16,818 bases of DNA from Piscirickettsiaceae bacterium (GTDB taxonomy: Bacteria; Pseudomonadota; Gammaproteobacteria; Nitrosococcales; Methylophagaceae), in contig DAOUSV010000015.1 of NCBI GenBank assembly GCA_030627065.1, positions 1 through 16,818 on the forward strand, given 5' to 3'. A program made the translations under genes and the position numbers. Numbering within the stretch: position 1 is the first letter of the stretch; each line of letters starts with the position of its first letter. The notes under the pieces were generated by a model, which was not told where the DNA came from, searched no databases, and worked only from the letters and a program-made list of their open reading frames with translations. Positions 1 to 6,087 of the stretch are shown one piece after another.

Positions 1-152
1 GTAAATGAGGGTGTTTTTTCATTATGGAAGGGACAACAGGCGTGAAGATTCTTGCCCGCTTTTTTAAGAGGCACACGCGCATCAACAATATCGACAATAT
101 CAACGCGTGTTAATAAATCATCAATAAATTGAGGGGGAATATGACCGGCCAT
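1..152 (-). CDS. dnaG: DNA primase DnaG, N-terminal part only (cut by the window edge)
   Basis: DnaG makes the RNA primers for DNA replication. Reading the minus strand from the ATG at 152, the first 50 residues are visible and run off the left edge. They begin MAGHIPPQFIDDLLTRVDIV and contain the start of the CHC2 zinc-binding domain, with HACCPFHNEKTPSF at about residues 37-50; Cys40 and His43 are the first two zinc ligands by analogy with E. coli DnaG. The remaining ligands and the catalytic TOPRIM domain lie outside the window. The gene sits downstream of rpsU and yqeY on the same strand, as in the classical rpsU-dnaG-rpoD operon, so rpoD would be expected further left. The Shine-Dalgarno sequence is weak. 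The identity is very likely despite the short fragment. Confidence 0.93.
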   Translation of the reverse strand, partial: MAGHIPPQFIDDLLTRVDIVDIVDARVPLKKAGKNLHACCPFHNEKTPSF

Positions 153-183
153 GACCTAAGTCATTAACCGGTTTATATTTTGT

Positions 184-224
184 ACAATCAACTTGCCGAC
201 TATTAGACGTGGCAAGTACATTGT
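184..224 (-). other. Hairpin between yqeY and dnaG (candidate processing or attenuation site)
   Basis: ACTTGCC at 191-197 and GGCAAGT at 211-217 form a perfect 7-bp inverted repeat around a 13-nt loop. After a 2x2 mismatch the stem continues with ACAAT (184-188) against ATTGT (220-224). In the minus-strand transcript it starts just after the yqeY stop codon and ends about 30 nt before the dnaG start. No U-run follows it, so it is not a standard terminator. Internal terminators and RNase processing sites are known in the E. coli rpsU-dnaG-rpoD operon, so a role in lowering or uncoupling dnaG expression is a reasonable inference. Confidence 0.5.
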
Positions 225-225
225 T

Positions 226-687
226 TTACGCAGTCAATGCCGCCTTAACAAGACCACTAACGGGCCCCATATCAGCACGCCCTTGTAACTTAGGTCGTAA
301 AATAGTCATTACGCTTCCCATGTCACGAGGACCTGTCGCACCTGATTCTGCAATTGCATCAGCAATTGCTTTTGCAATGTCATCGTCGCTCATTGCTTCA
401 GGCATGAATTCAGCAATAATTGCTAATTCTGCAATTTCAATTTCAGCTAAGTCATTTCTTCCAGCATCTTCAAACTGGCTTAAAGAGTCACGGCGTTGCT
501 TACACATCTTAGTTAAGATGGTAATAATACCGTCATCATCAAGATCTTCTCGATTATCAATTTCGAACTGCTTAATTGCGGCAGTGATTTGACGTAGTAC
601 GGCAAGACGATCACGATCTTTTGCGCGCATTGCGGTCTTGACGTGATCTTGAATAGTGACCTTTAAAGGACTAGATTCAGCAGGCAT
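226..687 (-). CDS. yqeY: GatB/YqeY domain protein
   Basis: This 153-residue protein matches the stand-alone GatB/YqeY family. It starts with a helical segment (IQDHVKTAMRAKDRDRLAVL) and has the family's characteristic middle, with LTKMCKQRRDSLSQFEDAGR at about residues 58-77 and the FMPEAMSDDDI region soon after. The C-terminal half carries DMGSVMTILRPKLQGRADMG, resembling the tRNA-binding tail domain of the amidotransferase subunit GatB. The length is normal for the family. The exact biochemical role is not established; a tRNA-related function is inferred from the GatB homology. It lies 14 nt after rpsU and 73 nt before dnaG and is presumably cotranscribed with both, an arrangement common in proteobacteria. 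The ATG at 687 is the natural start. Confidence 0.9.
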   Translation of the reverse strand: MPAESSPLKVTIQDHVKTAMRAKDRDRLAVLRQITAAIKQFEIDNREDLDDDGIITILTKMCKQRRDSLSQFEDAGRNDLAEIEIAELAIIAEFMPEAMSDDDIAKAIADAIAESGATGPRDMGSVMTILRPKLQGRADMGPVSGLVKAALTA

Positions 688-701
688 AAATACAGTCTTT
701 C

Positions 702-917
702 TTAGTACATGCGAACGCGACGAGCGCTTTCACGAGATACTTTCTTTTGGTGACGTTTAACAGCCGCTGCAGCAGCGCGTTTGCGTACTGTAGTTGGCTT
801 TTCGTATTGTTGACGTTCGCGAGCTTCTGCTACTGTGCCGGCTTTTTCACATGCACGTTTGAAGCGACGTAAAGCGATATCAAATGGTTCGTTTTCTTTT
901 AAGCGTACTGAAGGCAT
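702..917 (-). CDS. rpsU: 30S ribosomal protein S21
   Basis: At 71 residues this is a full-length bacterial S21, a small basic protein of the 30S subunit that helps initiation on natural mRNAs. The sequence MPSVRLKENEPFDIALRRFK followed by RACEKAGTVAEARERQQYEK is the conserved S21 core, and the C-terminal half is Lys/Arg-rich. GGAAT about 5 nt before the ATG can serve as ribosome binding site. It is the first gene of the minus-strand rpsU-yqeY-dnaG unit and is divergent from tsaD, as in E. coli. A sigma70-like promoter is visible upstream. Confidence 0.98.
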   Translation of the reverse strand: MPSVRLKENEPFDIALRRFKRACEKAGTVAEARERQQYEKPTTVRKRAAAAAVKRHQKKVSRESARRVRMY

Positions 918-955
918 TAATAATTCCTAAACAAATTTCTATGGAAAAGCCCTTA

Positions 956-985
956 ATTGTACGAAACTTACATGGTAAAGATCAA
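956..985 (-). promoter_or_regulatory. Predicted sigma70 promoter of rpsU
   Basis: On the minus strand, TTGATC (complement of 980-985) and TACAAT (complement of 956-961) are separated by 18 nt. They differ from the consensus -35 and -10 by two and one bases. Transcription would start near 949, giving a leader of about 30 nt before the rpsU ATG. Assigned by eye. Confidence 0.55.
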
Positions 986-1002
986 CTTCTTTCTAAAAGA
1001 AG
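986..1002. repeat. Perfect 7-bp inverted repeat between the rpsU and tsaD promoters
   Basis: CTTCTTT (986-992) and AAAGAAG (996-1002) form a perfect inverted repeat around CTA. It directly abuts the predicted -35 box of rpsU and lies about 30 bp upstream of the tsaD -10 box. It would be untranscribed from both promoters, so a protein-binding site is more likely than an RNA hairpin. The low sequence complexity means it could also be chance. Confidence 0.3.
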
Positions 1003-1034
1003 AAGTCTAAGTAACCTGAATTAGTCTATTTCCG

Positions 1035-1040
1035 TATAAT
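1035..1040 (+). promoter_or_regulatory. Predicted -10 box of tsaD
   Basis: A perfect TATAAT ends one base before an in-frame ATG at 1041. Transcription would start near 1047, so that ATG would not be in the mRNA, which supports translation from the ATG at 1077 with a leader of about 30 nt. No good -35 box is visible at the usual distance (TAACCT at 1012-1017). Confidence 0.5.
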
Positions 1041-1076
1041 ATGGAAGTATCAAATTACGTGTTGGAACTACCAAAT

Positions 1077-2084
1077 ATGCGAGTACTGGGCATTGAATCT
1101 TCCTGTGATGAAACAGGCATTGCAATCTATGATAGCGAAAAAGGCTTGTTAGCACACGCGCTTTATAGTCAAGTCGCCATGCATGCTGAATATGGCGGTG
1201 TGGTGCCGGAATTGGCTTCTCGTGATCATATTCGTAAAACACTGCCCCTTATTGATGAAGTACTGAACAAGGCCAAGCTTAAGCGCTCAGATATTGATGC
1301 TATTGCGTATACAGCCGGCCCTGGTCTTGTTGGCGCATTATTAGTCGGCGCGGCAATTGGTCGTAGTCTTGCGTGGGCGCTTGATATCCCCGCTTTAGCA
1401 ATCAATCATATGGAAGGGCATTTACTGTCACCATTACTTGAAGAAAAACCACCTGAGTTTCCGTTTGTTTCATTACTTGTGTCTGGTGGACATACTTTAT
1501 TAGTCGATGTACAAGGTATTGGGCAATATAGTTTACTTGGCGAATCTATTGATGATGCTGTGGGTGAAGCATTTGATAAAACAGCGAAAATGTTAGGTTT
1601 AGATTATCCTGGCGGCCCGATTCTAGCGAAATTAGCGGAAAAAGGAGCGGCTGATAGATATCTTTTTCCACGTCCCATGACGAATCGACCAGGTTTAGAC
1701 TTCAGCTTTAGCGGCTTAAAAACATCTGCCATGAATACATGGCGGAAAAGTGAACAAACAGATCAAGATCAAGCCGATGTTGCGCTTGCCTTTCAAACGG
1801 CAGCCGTTGAAACCTTAGCCATTAAATGTAAACGTGCATTGAAAGAAACTGGGCATAAAACATTGGTTGTTGCAGGAGGCGTAAGCGCCAACACAGCATT
1901 ACGAACTCGTTTAGATGCTATGCCTCATATTGATGTTTACTATCCCCGTCCGGAGTTTTGTAGTGATAATGGCGCAATGATTGCGTTTGCTGGTGCAATG
2001 CGTGAATCAGCAATGGTCAAACAAGATGCTCCTACGTTTTCAGCACGACCACGCTGGCCGTTAGATGAGCTAAGCGCGCCTTAA
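1077..2084 (+). CDS. tsaD: tRNA N6-adenosine threonylcarbamoyltransferase TsaD
   Basis: TsaD transfers the threonylcarbamoyl group from threonylcarbamoyl-AMP to A37 of tRNAs that read ANN codons, working with TsaB and TsaE. The protein is very close to E. coli TsaD from its first residues, MRVLGIESSCDETGIAIYD. His111 and His115 of the HMEGH motif are the metal ligands. SGGHT, LDYPGG, FSFSGLKT and AGGVSAN, further hallmarks of the ASKHA fold, follow in order. The length is 335 residues. The start at 1077 was preferred over the upstream ATG at 1041, because the family begins at MRVLGIE and a TATAAT box directly abuts the 1041 codon. GGA about 10 nt upstream of 1077 is a modest ribosome binding site. 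The gene ends 6 nt before the convergent DUF2058 gene. Confidence 0.97.
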   Translation: MRVLGIESSCDETGIAIYDSEKGLLAHALYSQVAMHAEYGGVVPELASRDHIRKTLPLIDEVLNKAKLKRSDIDAIAYTAGPGLVGALLVGAAIGRSLAWALDIPALAINHMEGHLLSPLLEEKPPEFPFVSLLVSGGHTLLVDVQGIGQYSLLGESIDDAVGEAFDKTAKMLGLDYPGGPILAKLAEKGAADRYLFPRPMTNRPGLDFSFSGLKTSAMNTWRKSEQTDQDQADVALAFQTAAVETLAIKCKRALKETGHKTLVVAGGVSANTALRTRLDAMPHIDVYYPRPEFCSDNGAMIAFAGAMRESAMVKQDAPTFSARPRWPLDELSAP

Positions 2085-2090
2085 TGCTCA

Positions 2091-2639
2091 CTACCACATC
2101 AAATCATCAGGGATCTCATAGTCAGCATAAGGATCATTTTCATCGGTTGCTTGTTCTGCCTGTGAGCGAACCACTAATGCTGGTAATCGGCTTTCTATTC
2201 TTTCAGCAATTTTATCGGGAATAAGTGCGTAACTGTCACCGGTTACTGCAATTGCCAAATAGCCTTGCATTAGTTCTTTTTGTTGCTCGGAGCTGACATA
2301 AAGCTTTTTAATCTTATTGTCATAGCTAAAGTTATAAGCAATCTCTGCTTCTTTCGGGATCTTGATGCTGTGCTTATCAATGATTTGACCCACTTCTGCA
2401 ACTAATGCCTTTTCAGCTTGTTCGGCATCACGCTGTTTATTCAACTCCAAATCACGTTGCTGCTTTTCACGTGCCGTTTGCTCAATTTTCTGCTGCATGC
2501 CATCTGTTTGCACTTCTTTGCCAGATTTCACCGCTTTTCTGTTTTTATTCACTGTTTGGCGTTTTTGGTGTTGTGACTTCTTCGCTTTCTTTTTATCGAC
2601 AACGCCCATATTCAGTAGTTGGTCTTGTAATGATGCCAT
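2091..2639 (-). CDS. DUF2058 family protein (YaiL-like)
   Basis: This 182-residue protein belongs to the DUF2058/YaiL family, which is annotated as nucleoprotein or polynucleotide-associated; its function is not known. The N-terminus MASLQDQLLNMGVVDKKKAK is typical. A strongly basic segment covers residues 17-42, and a charged, probably coiled-coil region runs from about 45 to 80. The conserved C-terminal part includes IAYNFSYDNKIKKLYVS and ALIPDKIAERI, and the tail is acidic (DENDPYADYE). The start codon overlaps the plsY stop in TAATG, so the two genes are probably translationally coupled, with AGGAAAG just upstream as ribosome binding site. Being basic first and acidic last fits nucleic-acid contact, but that is inference. 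Confidence 0.85.
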   Translation of the reverse strand: MASLQDQLLNMGVVDKKKAKKSQHQKRQTVNKNRKAVKSGKEVQTDGMQQKIEQTAREKQQRDLELNKQRDAEQAEKALVAEVGQIIDKHSIKIPKEAEIAYNFSYDNKIKKLYVSSEQQKELMQGYLAIAVTGDSYALIPDKIAERIESRLPALVVRSQAEQATDENDPYADYEIPDDLMW

Positions 2640-3241
2640 TATTTCTTTCCTGATTTGCTTTCTTCGCCAGCTAAAAGACGTTTGATGTTTGCATGATGAC
2701 GAGCAACTAACATCACGGCGATAACAAGCACAATCCAGCGAGCATTGGCTGAATTAATTAACCATAAACTATAAACAGGGCCTAATGATGCCGCGACAAT
2801 AGCTGATAATGATGAAATTCGGCTTATTTTAAATACAATCACCCAACTTAATAGAATAGCGCCGGCCAACATCGGCGATAAGGCTAAAAAGCCGCCCAAT
2901 GCAGTGGCAACACCTTTTCCGCCTTGAAATTGAAAGAAGATTGGGTATAAATGCCCTAGAAATACAGCAAATGCCGTTGCAGCAATCCATGTTTCACTCA
3001 TACCTAATAAGGTGACAATAACAACGGGTAATATACCTTTAACAACATCAAGGATAAGTACTGTTGCCGCTAACTTCTTACCGCCAAAACGTAAAACATT
3101 GGTAGCTCCGGGGTTCCCTGAACCTTGTGATCGCGGATCGGGCAAGCCGGCTAATTTACACAAAATGATGGCACTTGATAGCGAGCCTATTAAATAAGCG
3201 CCAATAAGTATAATCACGGAAAAGGTGATTGTTTCAAGCAT
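2639..3241 (-). CDS. plsY: Glycerol-3-phosphate acyltransferase PlsY
   Basis: PlsY is an inner-membrane enzyme that moves an acyl group from acyl-phosphate to the sn-1 position of glycerol 3-phosphate, the first step of phospholipid synthesis. The 200-residue protein has the usual five hydrophobic segments. Its three conserved loop motifs are visible: GSLSSAIILCK and GSGNPGATNVLR near residues 19-51, GGKGVATALGG around 107-117, and the ARHHANIKRLL region near the C-terminus. The ATG at 3241 is preceded by GAGGGG at a somewhat long spacing of about 9 nt. It heads a two-gene minus-strand unit with the DUF2058 gene. GpsA, which makes its substrate, is encoded elsewhere in the window. The divergent neighbour is folB, a gene order common in gammaproteobacteria. 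Confidence 0.96.
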   Translation of the reverse strand: MLETITFSVIILIGAYLIGSLSSAIILCKLAGLPDPRSQGSGNPGATNVLRFGGKKLAATVLILDVVKGILPVVIVTLLGMSETWIAATAFAVFLGHLYPIFFQFQGGKGVATALGGFLALSPMLAGAILLSWVIVFKISRISSLSAIVAASLGPVYSLWLINSANARWIVLVIAVMLVARHHANIKRLLAGEESKSGKK

Positions 3242-3273
3242 GGTATGATGCCCCTCAAATTTGTCGTCCCGTT

Positions 3274-3279
3274 ATTATA
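3274..3279 (-). promoter_or_regulatory. Predicted -10 box of plsY
   Basis: The minus strand reads a perfect TATAAT here, placing the transcription start near 3267 and a leader of about 26 nt before the plsY ATG. No convincing -35 box was found 16-18 nt upstream. The plus strand reads TATTAT at 3273-3278, which might serve the divergent folB. Confidence 0.4.
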
Positions 3280-3326
3280 GGGCCTTTTCTACTTTTCTAC
3301 ACTGTGATTAATGGTAACTCGGACTC

Positions 3327-3677
3327 ATGGATAAAATATTTCTTAACGATCTCAATATTGACACAATTATCGGCATTTATGACTGGGAGCGTGAAACCTT
3401 ACAAACACTTAGCTTCGATTTGGAAATAGACTGGGATATTGCTAAAGCAGCAAAAAGTGATGATATTGCGGATACACTTGATTATGGTGCGATTGCGACC
3501 ACGATTGTTAGCTTTGTTGAAGCCTGCCGTTACCAATTAATTGAAACCTTAGCTGAAGAGCTCTGTGCTTTATTATTAAAGAGCTACCCAATCCCAAAAC
3601 TTAAATTAACGCTGAGTAAACCCGTTGCCTTACACGGTCAAAATATCGCTCGCATTGTGATTGAGCGCTCAAAATAG
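3327..3677 (+). CDS. folB: Dihydroneopterin aldolase FolB
   Basis: FolB cleaves 7,8-dihydroneopterin to 6-hydroxymethyl-7,8-dihydropterin and glycolaldehyde in folate synthesis. The 116-residue protein is full length and close to E. coli FolB (IGIYDWERETLQTLSFDLEI, AAKSDDIADTLDYGAIATTI). Residues expected in the active site are present: Glu21, Tyr53, Glu74 and Lys98 of LSKPVA. It shares a base with the next gene folK (TAGTG), so the two are coupled. In a tetrahydromethanopterin user the same pterin intermediate would also be needed for that cofactor, so this enzyme may feed both pathways; this is inference. Confidence 0.95.
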   Translation: MDKIFLNDLNIDTIIGIYDWERETLQTLSFDLEIDWDIAKAAKSDDIADTLDYGAIATTIVSFVEACRYQLIETLAEELCALLLKSYPIPKLKLTLSKPVALHGQNIARIVIERSK

Positions 3678-4207
3678 TGCCTCCATCTCAATCTGGTTAT
3701 TTGCTTGGTATTGGCAGTAATATTGAGCCTTACCAAAATATTGCTCAAATTATCCAGATTTTGATAAAGGAATTTCCCACACTGACATTAAGTCGTGTTT
3801 TAGAGATCCCGCCGATTGGCATGAATAGTCAGCGTGATTTTCTTAATATTGTGGTGTTTCTTGAAACCGATATGTCAAAAGATAGCTTAAAAACTATCTG
3901 CAATAGTATTGAGATTCAACTTGGTCGAGATAGAACAGATCCCCATCGCGGCACTAAAGATAGATCTGCTGATCTTGATATTCTAACGGCAATACACTAT
4001 CCAAATGATGCTAATCGTCCTGCACATTCTATTACTGATGAATACTTTCTTTATCCCTTATTAGATGAAATAAGTGCGTATTTGATGCAATTACCTTTTG
4101 AGTTACAACAACAAGGTGTGGAGATTAACATCGACCATTTATCGTTTGGACAAACGGCGACCACCATCCACGGGGATGCTAGCGCCAGTAATAAACGGGT
4201 TGTCTAA
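3677..4207 (+). CDS. folK: HPPK: 2-amino-4-hydroxy-6-hydroxymethyldihydropteridine pyrophosphokinase
   Basis: FolK transfers pyrophosphate from ATP to 6-hydroxymethyl-7,8-dihydropterin. The protein starts at a GTG that overlaps the folB stop codon. YLLGIGSNIEPYQNI near the start and the EIPPIGMNSQRDFLNIVV segment are typical of the family. The signature helix-loop region reads GRDRTDPHRGTKDRSADLDI: the two Asp residues of DLDI, which bind magnesium, are kept, while the usual PR before them is DRSA. This makes it a somewhat divergent member. The length is 176 residues. The last 22 or so residues are encoded in DNA antisense to the end of folM and look like a poorly constrained tail. Following directly on folB supports the assignment. 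Confidence 0.88.
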   Translation: MPPSQSGYLLGIGSNIEPYQNIAQIIQILIKEFPTLTLSRVLEIPPIGMNSQRDFLNIVVFLETDMSKDSLKTICNSIEIQLGRDRTDPHRGTKDRSADLDILTAIHYPNDANRPAHSITDEYFLYPLLDEISAYLMQLPFELQQQGVEINIDHLSFGQTATTIHGDASASNKRVV

Positions 4208-4861
4208 CAAACTTTTCACCGCAAGATAAACAGGCTCTGCCCCGCCCTCTTTCGCTAATGGTGTTTCAGATAGCATCTGTGTTTGCACTTCAAAACTATG
4301 CTTTTCTGTGAAGAGCACAGGTCCTGGCGCTACGGCATTGACCTTAATTGTCGGCGCAAACTTCTTCGCTAAAACCAACATCATATTGTGTAAGCCCGCT
4401 TTTGTTGTGCCATAAATATCAAAGTCAGGCGTTGGGTTTTCTACATTAATATCGGTGATATGAATAATGTCGGCCGGATTGCCATCCTCACCGTGTAATA
4501 ATGGCTGTAACCCTTGGTTAATCAGAAAGGGCGCCATCATATGTGTAGTAAAAAATTGCTGATATTGTTGTGCGGCAATGTTTAAATCATCTGATGTTTT
4601 CTCAAATGAGGATGCATTATGGATTAGTGCTCTAAAGCTTTGGCAACGATCTTTCAAAGTCTCAACAAAACTCAAAATAGCCTCACTATCACTAAAGTCT
4701 GCCTGAATCGTCTCGATACCTAAATCATTCAATACTTGGATTTCATCGGTTGGCGTACGATAATGAGCAACAACGGTATAACCATTTTTCTGTAAACGCG
4801 TGGCAAGGTGAAAACCAATACGACGATTTGCTCCTGTAACTAACACTGTATTTTTTAACAT
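4139..4861 (-). CDS. folM: FolM-type pteridine / dihydromonapterin reductase (SDR family)
   Basis: This short-chain dehydrogenase has the special features of pteridine reductases rather than a generic SDR. The nucleotide-binding motif is TGANRRIG (residues 9-16), with Arg where most SDRs have Gly. The catalytic set appears to be Asp137 (HITD), Tyr150 and Lys154 (YGTTK), with Asp in place of the usual Ser as in PTR1. E. coli FolM matches run throughout: HYRT, IQADFS, RALIHNAS and DIIH. The predicted reaction is NADPH-dependent reduction of dihydromonapterin or a similar dihydropterin. The start at 4861 is chosen because the family begins just before the nucleotide-binding strand; an in-frame ATG 18 codons upstream would add an atypical Cys-rich leader. 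The neighbours folB and folK support a pterin role. Its 3' end overlaps folK by 69 bp. Confidence 0.85.
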   Translation of the reverse strand: MLKNTVLVTGANRRIGFHLATRLQKNGYTVVAHYRTPTDEIQVLNDLGIETIQADFSDSEAILSFVETLKDRCQSFRALIHNASSFEKTSDDLNIAAQQYQQFFTTHMMAPFLINQGLQPLLHGEDGNPADIIHITDINVENPTPDFDIYGTTKAGLHNMMLVLAKKFAPTIKVNAVAPGPVLFTEKHSFEVQTQMLSETPLAKEGGAEPVYLAVKSLLDNPFITGASIPVDGGRRLSKR

Positions 4862-6029
4862 GCACTCAACCACTAAATTACCTATTGCCGATAGTATTGC
4901 ACAGCAACATAGCAATCAGCTACTCGAACATATTAAACACGCTATTGCAGATGCCGGCGGTAAGATTAACTTTGTAGACTATATGCAACGCTGCCTCTAT
5001 GCACCGGGGTTTGGTTATTACAGTGCTGGCAGTCATAAGCTCGGTAGCAAAGGTGACTTCACCACCGCACCAGAAATTTCATCCCTTTTTTCTCGTACAT
5101 TAGCACAACATATTATTGATGTTTTTCAGCAAATAGAATCAAAGAACATCCTAGAATTTGGTGCTGGTAGCGGCAAAATGGCGATTGATATTCTGCTTGA
5201 ATTAGAATCACAAAATGCCTTACCAGAACATTATTATATTATTGAAGTAAGTGCTGACTTACAACAAAGGCAAAGGCAATATATTAGCTCATCTATTCCA
5301 CACCTTTTACCTAAAGTAGTCTGGTTAGATACTTTGCCAACCAATTTTATTGGTGTCGTATTGGCCAATGAAGTTTGTGATGCCATGCCTGTTCACTGTT
5401 TACACTTTGATAATGGCGTGGTGAAAGAACGCTATATTGAAAATATCAACAACACATTACAATGGTGTGAATCTGAACTATCTCAAGCTGAACTTATTCG
5501 GCATGTAGAAGAAATAACACCTCTAATTACAAATAGCGATGACTATTTCACAGAAATAAACCTAGCCGCCAAAGCTTGGCTGGCAAGCCTCGCCAACACC
5601 TTTCAGCAAGGTGCGATATTCATTATTGACTATGGTTATTCAAAAACAAATTACTATCACCCAGAACGTAATAACGGCACTTTAATGTGCTATTACCAAC
5701 ATCAAGGTCATGACAACCCGTTAATATTACAAGGCTTACAAGATATTACAACTCATGTTGATTTCACCGCTTTGGCACAAGTCGCATTCGATAATCGCTT
5801 GCAAGTGGCAGGCTTCCAATCTCAAGCAGACTTCTTACTTGCAGGCGGTATTACTGAACTGCATACCACGAGATCAGATGCCTTTAACACCCTAAAAACA
5901 GCAACAGAAATAAAGCAACTCACCTTACCTTCTGAGATGGGTGAAAACTTTAAAGTGCTTAGTTTAACGAGAAATCTAGAGCAACTACTCAGCAAAGTTC
6001 AGCTAGGTGATCGTCGTCATAGCTTGTAA
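4860..6029 (+). CDS. MidA-family class I SAM-dependent methyltransferase (COG1565/DUF185)
   Basis: The 389-residue protein belongs to the MidA/NDUFAF7 family. The eukaryotic member methylates an arginine of mitochondrial complex I; the bacterial substrate is not established. Visible motifs are the family N-terminus INFVDYMQRCLYAPGFGYYS (36-55), KGDFTTAPEIS (64-74), the SAM-binding motif LEFGAGSGK (98-106), VVLANEVCDAMPV, IIDYGY, and the late DITTHVDFTALA. Its ATG overlaps the start codon of the divergent folM within CATG, and it has no recognisable Shine-Dalgarno sequence (the preceding bases are ATTTTTTAAC). An in-frame stop upstream with no alternative start codon between makes this the only reasonable start. 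Any promoter must lie inside the folM coding region. It ends just before a bidirectional terminator. Confidence 0.9.
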   Translation: MHSTTKLPIADSIAQQHSNQLLEHIKHAIADAGGKINFVDYMQRCLYAPGFGYYSAGSHKLGSKGDFTTAPEISSLFSRTLAQHIIDVFQQIESKNILEFGAGSGKMAIDILLELESQNALPEHYYIIEVSADLQQRQRQYISSSIPHLLPKVVWLDTLPTNFIGVVLANEVCDAMPVHCLHFDNGVVKERYIENINNTLQWCESELSQAELIRHVEEITPLITNSDDYFTEINLAAKAWLASLANTFQQGAIFIIDYGYSKTNYYHPERNNGTLMCYYQHQGHDNPLILQGLQDITTHVDFTALAQVAFDNRLQVAGFQSQADFLLAGGITELHTTRSDAFNTLKTATEIKQLTLPSEMGENFKVLSLTRNLEQLLSKVQLGDRRHSL

Positions 6030-6037
6030 CCTGCAAT

Positions 6038-6063
6038 AAAAAAGGGAGCCGAAGCTCCCTTTT
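6038..6063. terminator. Bidirectional rho-independent terminator
   Basis: GGGAGC (6044-6049) and GCTCCC (6054-6059) form a stem flanked by A4 and T4 that extend the pairing. Read on the minus strand, the loop is UUCG closed by C-G, an unusually stable tetraloop, followed by six U. Read on the plus strand, the loop is CGAA followed by four U. It ends both the MidA-family gene and the convergent lipoprotein gene. Confidence 0.92.
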
Positions 6064-6087
6064 AACTATACTTAAACTAACTCTTGT

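Noticed and set aside
209..592. Plus-strand open frame opposite yqeY
   Set aside because: It is antisense to a well-conserved gene, has no ribosome binding site and resembles no known protein.
3268..3282. CCC...GGG inverted repeat upstream of plsY and folB, considered as a hairpin or terminator
   Set aside because: Only three base pairs flank an AT-rich centre that is better read as a -10 box; no gene end is nearby.
4862..4915. A longer FolM with an 18-residue Cys-rich leader, perhaps a lipoprotein-like signal
   Set aside because: SDR proteins start directly before the nucleotide-binding strand, and the leader is simply the antisense of the methyltransferase N-terminus.
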